From Gammaproteobacteria bacterium (GTDB lineage: Bacteria > Pseudomonadota > Gammaproteobacteria > SZUA-21), in assembly GCA_003233075.1 (NCBI GenBank), contig QIKQ01000358.1, positions 1 to 25,788 of the forward strand: 25,788 bases of DNA, written 5' to 3'. Under the pieces are notes generated by a model, which saw nothing but the letters and a program-made list of their open reading frames with translations, did not search any database and was not told the DNA's origin. A program made the position numbers and the translations under genes. Shown piece after piece: positions 7,649-15,266 of the stretch (positions are counted from its first letter, which is position 1; each line of letters starts with the position of its first letter).

Positions 7649-8542
7649 ATGAGTAAGTTAAAAGTAGACAGATTAAATCGAGCACTAGGAATTGAAATAC
7701 CAGAGGCAGGCTTGACGACGATATTAAGAATAAAACGTGCTGAAATTGTTGAGCTTGTGATTCGGCGCCATTTCGTTGGAAAAAATTACAAATGTGAGGT
7801 GAGCCTTAAACGTGAAGCAATCGCACGCACTTTATACCCTGGTCCTGATTTCACGCAGGCGCTATCTGATGAATTGGAGATAGCTGAAGGCGGATTTGGT
7901 GCGGAATTAGTGAGTCCCTCTGCAAATGTTGAAGCGGCATTTCGGGCTTATGCTCAAACTGAATTGGGTGCTGTGGCATTAGAAAGATTAATTGCGCTGG
8001 ATGAGATTCACATCAAACAAGATTGGCGGGAAGAAGACGGTACAATTACGCTTGCAGGCATAGAGGCTTACGGTGCAGGGCAATGGCGCCCATTTCGTGT
8101 GGCAAGTAACGGTGAAGATTCTGATGCAGTGACACCGAGTGGAGCGCTTGTCTTACCGGATCAATTTACAGAAGGTGAGTTTTACTCAACCGGCGATATA
8201 GCAAATCCACTTGCCATACTTCATCATGAGCTTATGGCGCATGTATTACCCTTAATAGAAGCAGAAGGACTTGAACCTGGGCGCGAGATGGAGTTAATTT
8301 GCATTCGCTTTGAAAGCGAAATGTTACGCGAGCTTGGTCTACCTGAGCGGGCTCTTAATTGGGGGAAAGATGATGGCACACTTGATCATACCTTACATGA
8401 GCCTAGCGAGCAGTATTATCGGGGATTAGTACAATTAAACGATCGTGGAGAATTAGTTGAGATTGATCCCGATACAAATAAAGTCATTGGTCTAGCCCGC
8501 ATTTCTCACAGCCTGACGGGCTTCAAGCCACAATCAAAGTAG
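7649..8542 (+). CDS. Uncharacterised protein with an HEXXXH putative metal-binding motif (M91-like layout)
   Basis: This 297-residue soluble protein starts at an ATG with GGGGAG upstream and has no signal peptide. The most telling region is residues 185-232: NPLAILHHELMAHVLPLIE, then an Arg/Glu-rich helix with FESEMLRELGLPER. HELMAH (H193, E194, H198) is an HEXXXH motif; a Glu-rich helix 25-35 residues later could supply the third zinc ligand. The overall order (helical N-terminus, strand pair near 120-150, acidic linker, helix with the histidines, then an ExxxxxLGL helix) resembles the M91 (NleD-type) effector peptidases, but those have HEXXH, one residue shorter. M49 peptidases do use HEXXXH. 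It follows soxYZ by 107 bases; no functional link is shown. The stop codon lies within a REP element. Peptidase activity is inference. Confidence 0.7.
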   Translation: MSKLKVDRLNRALGIEIPEAGLTTILRIKRAEIVELVIRRHFVGKNYKCEVSLKREAIARTLYPGPDFTQALSDELEIAEGGFGAELVSPSANVEAAFRAYAQTELGAVALERLIALDEIHIKQDWREEDGTITLAGIEAYGAGQWRPFRVASNGEDSDAVTPSGALVLPDQFTEGEFYSTGDIANPLAILHHELMAHVLPLIEAEGLEPGREMELICIRFESEMLRELGLPERALNWGKDDGTLDHTLHEPSEQYYRGLVQLNDRGELVEIDPDTNKVIGLARISHSLTGFKPQSK

Positions 8543-8588
8543 CCTGCAGGAGCTTGCGAGTGCAGGAAAGATGATAACGGGTGTTATC
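8539..8588. repeat. GTAG-headed REP element between two convergent genes
   Basis: GTAG (8539-8542) is followed by CCTGCA (8543-8548), a 12-base loop region and TGCAGG (8561-8566), then GATAAC/GTTATC (8573-8578 and 8583-8588). The head TAG is the stop codon of the 297-residue gene, and the second hairpin includes the stop codon of the convergent small gene. Another copy of the first hairpin occurs in inverse orientation at 24627-24682. GTAG at the 5' end is the hallmark of REPs processed by RAYT transposases. Confidence 0.75.
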
Positions 8589-8880
8589 GCCACAGAGAAC
8601 AAGTTGGCCCACCTCGGCCCGCCAAGACGCCTTTCACATCGGGGTGTTTTTTCAGTTTTTGGATAATCTCCAGAAAAAGATCGTCAGGAATATTATTTGC
8701 GAAACTTAAATCAATGTATCCACTGTTTCTGATTTTAAATGTAATAAATTCATTCACGTTATCGTAATCAAACAAAATAAAGCTAATCGCGGAATGGGCT
8801 TTGTCATACTTACTTTCTGCTATACAAAAATTGGAAAATAAACTTAAGCTTATAAGCAATATTAGAATTTTAATTTTCAT
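8584..8880 (-). CDS. Small exported protein, function unknown
   Basis: I place the start at the ATG 8880 because AGGTG lies 6 bases upstream; a GTG three codons earlier is less likely. The 98 residues begin with a clear signal peptide (MKIKILILLISLSLFSNFCIA, cleavage likely before ES). The mature part of about 77 residues has an alpha/beta pattern and ends GVLAGRGGPTCSLWR, with one cysteine near the C-terminus. The gene follows phoH by about 30 bases on the same strand, so it may be the last gene of the gcvR-bcp-phoH unit, and it converges on the HEXXXH gene. I do not recognise a family. Confidence 0.65.
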   Translation of the reverse strand: MKIKILILLISLSLFSNFCIAESKYDKAHSAISFILFDYDNVNEFITFKIRNSGYIDLSFANNIPDDLFLEIIQKLKKHPDVKGVLAGRGGPTCSLWR

Positions 8881-8911
8881 GGCTTTCACCTAGCTATATT
8901 TTTGACAATTT

Positions 8912-10327
8912 CTATAATTTATCAGACGCATAATCCGCTAATCGAGACCGCTCACCGCGTATTAAGGTGACGTGTCCACTGTAGTCCCATTTTTTAAATC
9001 GATCGACAACAAAGGTTAAGCCTGATGTGGTTTCAGTTAAATAAGGAGTATCGATTTGTGCAACATTGCCTAAGCAGACGACTTTCGTGCCCGGACCCGC
9101 GCGGGTGATTAAGGTTTTCATTTGTTTTGAAGTTAAATTTTGTGCTTCATCAAGGATAATAAAACGATTTAGGAAAGTTCTGCCGCGCATAAAGTTAAGT
9201 GATCTTATTTTTATGCGGTGTTGTAACAAATCATTAGCAGCTTGCCGAGTCCAATTATCTTTACCACTCATAGTGAGTACTTCAAGATTATCCATTAATG
9301 CACCCATCCAAGGTGTCATTTTTTCCTCTTCCGTGCCAGGTAAAAACCCGATGTCTTCACCTACGGGAACCGTCACGCGAGTCATTATTATTTCTTGATA
9401 TAAATTGTCTTCTAAGGTTTGAACCAAACCGGCTGCAAGTGTGAGTAAGGTTTTGCCTGAGCCTGCCATGCCCACAAGTGAGACGAAATCTACATTTGGA
9501 TCAAGCAATAAGTTAAGCGCGTAGTTTTGTTCGGGATTGCGGGCGTGTATTGACCAAACGGGATGACTTTGTTGGCTGTAATCAGCAGTGGTTGCTATCG
9601 TTGCGCTGGTGGCATTTTTTTTAATGACGCGGGCGTGAAATTCTTTGTTGCCAGACAAGTGTAAAAACTGATTTGGATACCAACCTTCGCAAGCGGGTCC
9701 TTGAATTTCATAAAATGTTTGATTTTTTTCTTTCCAAGATTTTATTTTATTATCCAGTGATTCCCAGAAACCTGAATCTAATTCCTCTACGCCCGAAAAG
9801 AGTAAGTTGACATCTTCTAAAACTTGATCGTTATGATAGTCTTCTGCGTGTATGCTTAAAATTGCCGCTTTTAGTCGTAAATTAATATCTTTAGATACAA
9901 TGGTAATCCGAATATCGGGATGCTTACGACCTAGCGCAAGCGCGATACCAATAATTTGATTGTCAGGGGTTGAGCCAGGTAAACTTGCTGGCAAACTTTC
10001 TGCCGTGGTTTCGGTTTGAAAATGGATGTGTCCCGAACTAATAGACTCTTGCGAAAAATTGTAGCTGGCGAGAGGCACACCTTCTGAAATATTATATTCA
10101 GTATTTTGATTAATGATGTCATCTAAAAATCGGCTGGCTTGACGCACATTACGTGCAACTTCTGAAATACCTTTTTTGGCTGCATCTAACTCTTCTAACA
10201 CGACCATCGGTAAGTAGATGTCGTGTTCACTAAAGCGAAAAATCGCCGTAGGGTCATGCATAATGACATTGGTATCTAAAATAAATAAGCGTTTAGCTTT
10301 ACTAGTAGTTTTTTTTGGTTTTTTCAT
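8912..10327 (-). CDS. PIN-PhoH fusion protein (PhoH2/YlaK type RNA helicase-nuclease)
   Basis: The 471-residue protein joins an N-terminal PIN nuclease domain to a PhoH ATPase. PIN: FILDTNVIMHDP with D18, EELD near residue 45, and SKDINLR near 145. PhoH: Walker A GMAGSGKT at residues 286-293, RVTVPVGEDIGFLPGT near 318-332, Walker B ILDEAQNL at 391-398, and an SRLADYASDKL end. Known members unwind and cut RNA with ATP. Its ATG overlaps the bcp stop by one base (TAATG), so the two genes are translationally coupled. Length and motifs are intact. Confidence 0.92.
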   Translation of the reverse strand: MKKPKKTTSKAKRLFILDTNVIMHDPTAIFRFSEHDIYLPMVVLEELDAAKKGISEVARNVRQASRFLDDIINQNTEYNISEGVPLASYNFSQESISSGHIHFQTETTAESLPASLPGSTPDNQIIGIALALGRKHPDIRITIVSKDINLRLKAAILSIHAEDYHNDQVLEDVNLLFSGVEELDSGFWESLDNKIKSWKEKNQTFYEIQGPACEGWYPNQFLHLSGNKEFHARVIKKNATSATIATTADYSQQSHPVWSIHARNPEQNYALNLLLDPNVDFVSLVGMAGSGKTLLTLAAGLVQTLEDNLYQEIIMTRVTVPVGEDIGFLPGTEEEKMTPWMGALMDNLEVLTMSGKDNWTRQAANDLLQHRIKIRSLNFMRGRTFLNRFIILDEAQNLTSKQMKTLITRAGPGTKVVCLGNVAQIDTPYLTETTSGLTFVVDRFKKWDYSGHVTLIRGERSRLADYASDKL

Positions 10328-10812
10328 TATTTACTTTTTGCATTTAAGAGTTTGATTGCTTCTAAGACTTCGTCGACATGACCGTCGACTTTTATTTTAC
10401 GCCATTCTTTATGTAGTTTAGCATTGCCGTCAATTAGAAAAGTGCTACGCTCGATACCACGTACTTTTTTACCGTACATGTTTTTCATTTTTATGACATC
10501 AAAAAGTTTGCAAACGGTTTCGTCTTCATCACTTAGTAATTCAAAGTTGAAAGCCTGTTTTTCTTTAAATTTTTCGTGTGATTTTAGGCTGTCTCGTGAG
10601 ATTCCAAAGACAACAGTATTGCGCCGTTTAAATTTAGTCATATTGTCACGAAAATCTTGACCTTCACGTGTGCATCCGGGTGTGGCATCTTTGGGATAAA
10701 AATAGATGACCACGTTTTTTTCTTTGTAAGCTGAAAGTTTAAAAACTTGATCGCTAGTCATAGCGACGGAAAATGCTGGAACTTTTTTTCCCACGCTGGT
10801 GTTTTTATTCAT
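10327..10812 (-). CDS. bcp: Bcp/PrxQ-type thiol peroxidase
   Basis: This 161-residue peroxiredoxin reduces peroxides through a peroxidatic cysteine. The active site is FYPKDATPGCTREGQDFRDN with C47. The cysteine five residues further on, which resolves the disulfide in E. coli Bcp, is replaced by Gln, so this one either works as a 1-Cys enzyme or uses another cysteine (one lies in the DETVCKLFDV stretch). The late RSTFLIDGNAKLHKEWRKIK strand pair is typical. It sits between gcvR (17 bases upstream) and phoH (1-base overlap). The gcvR-bcp order is conserved in E. coli and relatives. Confidence 0.93.
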   Translation of the reverse strand: MNKNTSVGKKVPAFSVAMTSDQVFKLSAYKEKNVVIYFYPKDATPGCTREGQDFRDNMTKFKRRNTVVFGISRDSLKSHEKFKEKQAFNFELLSDEDETVCKLFDVIKMKNMYGKKVRGIERSTFLIDGNAKLHKEWRKIKVDGHVDEVLEAIKLLNAKSK

Positions 10813-10829
10813 TGATAGTCTCTTTATAT

Positions 10830-11369
10830 CTAGTATTTAATTGGTTCGATTACCGCATCTAAATTTAGTTCGTCGCATTTATCAATAAATGCCTCGCGTA
10901 TTTCTGAAATCGACGATGAGGCGGGAATCCAGATTCGAATGTGGACTGAGTACATGGGGGTGCCTGTGTGTGCTGCCGAATAGGTATTGGTATTCATTTC
11001 CTCGATATTAATGCCTCGAGCAGAAAGAAAATTGGCAAGCTGATAGACAATTCCTGGGTGGTCTAGTGCGACAACGTCAATTGCATAGGGAAGCTTTGAA
11101 TGGTCGTTGTTTTTTAAGTCAGTTCGTGTAGCACTGAGCTTCAATTCGAGTTTAACTTCCAATGCAGAGAGCCCAGACTCTAATTTGGCGACTTTATTCC
11201 AGCTACCTGAGACTTGCACTAATAAAGCAAATTCTCCGCCTAAGGCGATCATACGACTATCGTCTATGGTGCAGCCTGATTCAAATATGGCTTTAGAAAA
11301 TTCACTAACCAGCCCAGGCCGATCAGCGCCTAAGGCAGTTAATACGAGATGAGATTTATGTTCTGTCAA
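10830..11369 (-). CDS. gcvR: GcvR-type ACT-domain regulator (glycine cleavage repressor family)
   Basis: The 179-residue protein consists of two ACT domains, about residues 6-80 (LVLTALGADRPGLVSEFSKA) and 93-175 (IDVVALDHPGIVYQLANFLS). In E. coli GcvR binds glycine and acts with GcvA to repress the glycine cleavage genes. The start is TTG (11367-11369): an in-frame TAA lies two codons upstream and no ATG is near. The ribosome site is weak. It heads the gcvR-bcp-phoH cluster. The target is inferred from family only; some homologues have no GcvA partner. Confidence 0.88.
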   Translation of the reverse strand: MTEHKSHLVLTALGADRPGLVSEFSKAIFESGCTIDDSRMIALGGEFALLVQVSGSWNKVAKLESGLSALEVKLELKLSATRTDLKNNDHSKLPYAIDVVALDHPGIVYQLANFLSARGINIEEMNTNTYSAAHTGTPMYSVHIRIWIPASSSISEIREAFIDKCDELNLDAVIEPIKY

Positions 11370-11432
11370 GTCTTATACCGATTTAAAATTAGTTACAAGA
11401 ATGAATAAGTTCAATTTTTGATTAGTGATTTA

Positions 11433-11461
11433 ATTATAGTCTCAAATTTATTTGTTGTTAG
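11433..11461 (-). promoter_or_regulatory. Likely promoter of the gcvR-bcp-phoH cluster
   Basis: On the minus strand CTAACA (11461-11456) is 17 bases from a perfect TATAAT (11438-11433). This leaves a leader of roughly 55 bases before the TTG start of gcvR. Confidence 0.5.
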
Positions 11462-11521
11462 TTGTTTCAAATAATGGCACTTAGAACTAATTCATTATTC
11501 TAAAATCTAAATATATCAGAT

Positions 11522-12604
11522 TTAATCAAGATTTACTGCGCGTAATTGTTCGGCTGCATCCTCAGGACTTACAATATTAACAAAAAACCCTGAGCCAAGC
11601 TCGAAACCTGAAGGAATCGTTGTCCTTGGACAAATTTCAAGGTGCCAATGATAGCTGGAATTGCAGTTTTTATAGTCATTTCCATGCGGGATAGAGTGTA
11701 AAAAATAGTTATATTGCGCGCCACCAATGACAGTCTCAAGTCTTGCCATAGTTCTTTTCAGTACTCGTGCAAAATCCGCTGCTATTGATTGCTGCATATC
11801 TAAAAAATCGGCTTGATGCTTAAGTGGCAATATATGTACTTCCCATTCAAAGCGGCTTGCAAAAGGTTTGATCGCAATAAAATGTTCGCTTTTTTCGACG
11901 ACATATTGGCCGACATTAATTTTACGTTTTATAGCACCAGAATCTCGATCGTAAATAGTGGCTTCAAAGGTAAGCGCTTCGTCTATTAGCGAGCAAAAGA
12001 TGCATTGCTGGTTTTTTTCATAGTAGCGTCGGCTGTGTTCAACTTCATTGTAAACATCTTCAGGAACGACGGGCATCGCTATAATTTGGCTGTGAGTGTG
12101 AGGAATAGTGCCTCCCGCTGCCGGGCCGAAATTTTTGAATACCAGGACATATTTTAATTTCGGATCGCGATGATACAATTGTTGCATTCTATCTTGGTAA
12201 GCACTTAATAGCAGAGATAGATGGTCTACACTCATGTCGTGAATAGCGATACCATGATTACTGTGATCAATGATCACTTCATGGCGGCCGTAGCCAAAGA
12301 TTGCTTGATGTAAGCCAAAATTCAACACAGCTTGATCAGAGTTATCGTCTAATACAGGATAAAGATTTTCGACTATGCGCACAGCCCAGTGTTGTTCATC
12401 AGGGTAAGCACTCAGAGTAGGTGGGGTCATGGCTTCGTTGCCACTGCAAAAGGGGCAAGTTTCAACATGTTCTCGGGTATCGCGTGGCGCGGGTTCTTCT
12501 TTTTTCCGAGGTCGCATATTGCGCGCGGTTGAGATAACAACGGATTCGCTTGGAATTATTGGGTTAATACGAATTTCGCGTAAACTGTCATTGGATTGAG
12601 TCAT
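11522..12604 (-). CDS. GalT-superfamily nucleotidyl transferase (galactose-1-P uridylyltransferase or ADP-sulfurylase)
   Basis: I start it at the ATG 12604 because AGGGAA lies just upstream; a longer frame would run through a REP repeat. The 360 residues show CPFC (C50, C53), FGPAAGGTIPHTHSQ with the active-site type HxHxQ (H169, H171, Q173), a second CIFC pair (C201, C204), and a late HWHLEICPR. This is the GalT fold: transfer of a nucleotidyl group through a histidine intermediate. GalT makes UDP-galactose; the homologous adenylylsulfate:phosphate adenylyltransferase (APAT, described in Thiobacillus denitrificans) turns APS and phosphate into ADP and sulfate. No galactose genes (galK, galE) are in the window, while soxYZ is, so APAT is a fair alternative. 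The exact activity is open. Confidence 0.85.
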   Translation of the reverse strand: MTQSNDSLREIRINPIIPSESVVISTARNMRPRKKEEPAPRDTREHVETCPFCSGNEAMTPPTLSAYPDEQHWAVRIVENLYPVLDDNSDQAVLNFGLHQAIFGYGRHEVIIDHSNHGIAIHDMSVDHLSLLLSAYQDRMQQLYHRDPKLKYVLVFKNFGPAAGGTIPHTHSQIIAMPVVPEDVYNEVEHSRRYYEKNQQCIFCSLIDEALTFEATIYDRDSGAIKRKINVGQYVVEKSEHFIAIKPFASRFEWEVHILPLKHQADFLDMQQSIAADFARVLKRTMARLETVIGGAQYNYFLHSIPHGNDYKNCNSSYHWHLEICPRTTIPSGFELGSGFFVNIVSPEDAAEQLRAVNLD

Positions 12605-12661
12605 TTTGAATTCCCTAATTAAATTTGTAAAACATAGCCGAACCAAATAGCTAATAAACTG

Positions 12662-12704
12662 GTAGCCCGGCTCTTTCGAGCCGGGGTGGGTTTCAATTGC
12701 AAGC
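12662..12704. repeat. GTAG-headed REP, CCCGGCTC type
   Basis: GTAG (12662-12665) is followed by an 8-bp stem CCCGGCTC/GAGCCGGG with a TTTC loop, then GTGGGTTTCAATTGCAAGC. The same element, stem and tail included, recurs at 16151-16193. It lies just upstream of the GalT-like gene. Confidence 0.75.
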
Positions 12705-12881
12705 AAAAGCTGCCAATAGAGTTCAATTCAAGCAAATTCCGTCAGATTAGAATTTCAATATAACGAGGATCTAAAGCACTCATAAAACTGGTTTGGTTGC
12801 AGATGAATCGCGATCGCGTAATAGTAAATCATTTAGGTACCGCTATATCATCCATATTCTTTATAAATCCATAAATGGTTT

Positions 12882-12975
12882 GCGAAGGTGCCTGACCCCC
12901 ACATAACATCAGGTGCAACACAACACCTATTTATGATATTAAACCTGATGTTATGTGGGGGTCAGGCACCTTCGC
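12882..12975. repeat. Perfect 33-bp inverted repeat with 28-base loop
   Basis: The arms 12882-12914 (beginning GCGAAGGTGCCTGACCCCCA) and 12943-12975 are exact reverse complements. Part of the loop can pair again (AGGTG with CACCT). No gene lies inside. The outer sequence AAGGTGCCTGACCCC resembles that of the second long palindrome at 20707-20780. It sits between the divergent GalT-like and dapA genes, upstream of the dapA promoter, and looks like a non-autonomous mobile element. The rest of 12605-13043 shows nothing else. Confidence 0.85.
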
Positions 12976-13043
12976 TCTTAGGTACAATTTTATGATCATT
13001 TTTTACGAATTCTTGTAAAAGATTTGTAACTTATGAATTTGGC

Positions 13044-13072
13044 TTGTTTTTCAGGGTTTCACGCAGTAATAT
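13044..13072 (+). promoter_or_regulatory. Likely dapA promoter
   Basis: TTGTTT (13044-13049) and TAATAT (13067-13072) are exactly 17 bases apart, about 65 bases upstream of the dapA ATG. Confidence 0.5.
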
Positions 13073-13137
13073 CGTTCGCGTAGCAAATAACAAAACCAAG
13101 TTATTTACCGTAAGTATCTAATATTTTGGAGATTTTT

Positions 13138-14019
13138 ATGTTTCACGGTAGTATGGTCGCACTCGTTACGCCTATGTCTGATTCCGGGCAGCTAGACTAC
13201 GAGGCGCTTGAGCGTTTAATCGAATTTCACATTGAAAATGGAACACAGGCAATAGTTGCCGTGGGTACTACTGGGGAGTCAGCGACTCTTGATCAAGAAG
13301 AACACTGTGCCGTTATTAATTTTGTTGTAGACCGGGTTAAGCAAAGAATTCCAGTCATAGCGGGCACTGGCGCCAATTCCACTACAGAAGCTGTGGATTT
13401 AACTCGATGTGCTATGCAGGCTGGTGTAGATGCCTGTTTATTAGTAACGCCTTATTATAATAAACCCACACAAGAAGGTTTGTATTTACATCATAAATTT
13501 ATCGCAAAAGAGGTAGCGATCCCTCAAATATTGTACAATGTTCCAGGACGTACTGCTTGTGATATGCTACCTCAGACAGTTTGCCGCTTAGCTGAAATCC
13601 CCAATATTATTGGGATAAAAGAAGCGACTGGTGATATTGCTAGAGCAATCTCAATTCGAGATCAGTGTGGTGATCAAGTGGAACTTTACAGTGGTGATGA
13701 CGAGACTGCGCTAGATTTTATTTTGGCGGGTGGGCAAGGCACAATATCAGTGACTGCCAACGTTGTTCCAAGTAAAATGAGTGAGATGTGTCAAGCGGCG
13801 CTTGATGGGGATGAAGTAAAAGCAAGAGCGATTAACGAGTCTATTGATGGTTTGCATCAAACGCTATTTCTCGAAGCAAATCCAATTCCTGTCAAATGGG
13901 CTTTACATAAAATGGGTTATGTCTCGGAGGGAATTCGTTTGCCAATGACTGTGTTGGCAGAAAAATTTCGACCCAAGCTAGCTGAAGCAATGAAGCTGGC
14001 AGGAGTACGAGTAAAATAG
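13138..14019 (+). CDS. dapA: 4-hydroxy-tetrahydrodipicolinate synthase
   Basis: DapA condenses pyruvate with aspartate semialdehyde, the first step specific to lysine and meso-diaminopimelate synthesis. I use the ATG at 13138 (GGAG at 13128-13131); an earlier in-frame TTG has no better site. With this start the 293 residues fall on E. coli numbering: T44/T45 in AVGTTGESATL, Y133 in ILYNVPGRT, and the Schiff-base lysine K161 in IIGIKEATGD. The enzyme is complete. bamC follows after about 80 bases on the same strand, as in E. coli. Confidence 0.97.
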   Translation: MFHGSMVALVTPMSDSGQLDYEALERLIEFHIENGTQAIVAVGTTGESATLDQEEHCAVINFVVDRVKQRIPVIAGTGANSTTEAVDLTRCAMQAGVDACLLVTPYYNKPTQEGLYLHHKFIAKEVAIPQILYNVPGRTACDMLPQTVCRLAEIPNIIGIKEATGDIARAISIRDQCGDQVELYSGDDETALDFILAGGQGTISVTANVVPSKMSEMCQAALDGDEVKARAINESIDGLHQTLFLEANPIPVKWALHKMGYVSEGIRLPMTVLAEKFRPKLAEAMKLAGVRVK

Positions 14020-14100
14020 GGATTAAAATAATAAAAAGTTGGCCGTCATGATAAAGACAACTCACATTGGATAGAAACTAAAAAACACAAGGGTAAAGTA

Positions 14101-15246
14101 ATGTTTAGGACCTTAAAAGTAATCATAATTATAAGTTTAGCTGCGTTAATTGGGCTAAGTGGGTGTTCAACTGTTAAAAAAATTGGCAAAAAAGTAGATT
14201 ATAAATCAAGTCGAAAAGGTAAATCATTGGAAGTGCCACCAGATTTAACTAAACCTGGGCAAGATTCAACAATGAGAGTGCCTGATAATTCTCCAAGCGG
14301 CACAGCAACATTTTCTGATTATTCTAAAGATCGTTCACCACGACGTGCAACAACGTATAGTTCGGTATTGCCTAAGCAGAATAAAGCGAAATTTGAGCGC
14401 CAAGGAGATAAGTACTGGATCGTGATTGATGGAAACCCTACTCAAGTCTGGTCGCATGTTCGCAATTTCCTAGTTCAAACTGGGTTTATCCTAACACTCG
14501 ATAATCCAACAATAGGCATTATGGAAACTGACTGGGCAGAAAATAGAGCAAGCATTCCGAATGGTCCTGTACGTCGAATTGTAGGCAAAGTATTTAGCGG
14601 TGCTTATTCTGCAGGCACGCTTGATCGTTTTCGCATAAGACTCGAACGTGGTAGCGCAGCGAATACGACGGAAATATATTTAAGTCATAAAGGCATGAAA
14701 GAAGAAATTGTTGGTGGCTCACTTAGTCCTGAAGGATCTCGATGGGAACCTCGAAAGCGTGATGTTGAACTAGAAATTGAAATGCTGAAAAGACTGATGG
14801 TCCATGTGGGTGTTGGCAAACAACGTACTAAAGCCTTATTGGCAAGAAAGACGACAAAAGCAAGTCGTCCAAATTCAACCGCGCGTATGACACGCAGTAA
14901 TAAAGGTCCGTTGATCGTTGTCAATGAGTCGTTTTCTAAAGCTTGGCGTATCACTGGTTTGGCATTAGACAGAACAGGTTTTACCGTAGAAGACCGCAAT
15001 CGCTCAAAAGGTATCTACTATGTTCGATATAAGGATCTTGGTGCTAATTCCAAAAAGAAAGGTTTGCTTTCAAAATTTAAATTTTGGAAAAAGAAAAAAT
15101 CGCAGTCTAAGCAAGCTGTGTATCAAGTTCATGTATTTGAGGTGAATAACTCAACCAGCATTATGGTTCGCAATAAAGACGGCGAGGCTGAAAAATCGAA
15201 GACAGGCAAGCAAATACTCAGTTTGTTGCATGAAAACCTAAAATAG
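14101..15246 (+). CDS. bamC: BamC, outer-membrane assembly lipoprotein
   Basis: BamC is a lipoprotein of the BAM complex that folds outer-membrane proteins. The 381-residue protein has a lipoprotein signal with lipobox LSGC (C22), then an extended segment (LEVPPDLTKPGQDSTMRVPD) like the loop that contacts BamD. Two helix-grip domains follow, about residues 95-235 (KYWIVIDGNPTQVWSHVRNF) and 270-380 (GPLIVVNESFSKAWRITGLA). A basic insertion lies between and within them (SKFKFWKKKKSQSK near residue 325), more than usual. Position after dapA is conserved. Confidence 0.93.
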   Translation: MFRTLKVIIIISLAALIGLSGCSTVKKIGKKVDYKSSRKGKSLEVPPDLTKPGQDSTMRVPDNSPSGTATFSDYSKDRSPRRATTYSSVLPKQNKAKFERQGDKYWIVIDGNPTQVWSHVRNFLVQTGFILTLDNPTIGIMETDWAENRASIPNGPVRRIVGKVFSGAYSAGTLDRFRIRLERGSAANTTEIYLSHKGMKEEIVGGSLSPEGSRWEPRKRDVELEIEMLKRLMVHVGVGKQRTKALLARKTTKASRPNSTARMTRSNKGPLIVVNESFSKAWRITGLALDRTGFTVEDRNRSKGIYYVRYKDLGANSKKKGLLSKFKFWKKKKSQSKQAVYQVHVFEVNNSTSIMVRNKDGEAEKSKTGKQILSLLHENLK

Positions 15247-15266
15247 GCTTTTTAAAAAGGAACCTT

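Noticed and set aside
12605..12706. N-terminal extension of the GalT-like protein by 34 residues
   Set aside because: The extension is coded by a REP element, while a strong ribosome site lies just before the ATG at 12604.
13126..13137. Earlier TTG start for dapA
   Set aside because: The ATG at 13138 has GGAG at the right distance and gives exact E. coli DapA numbering for T44, Y133 and K161.
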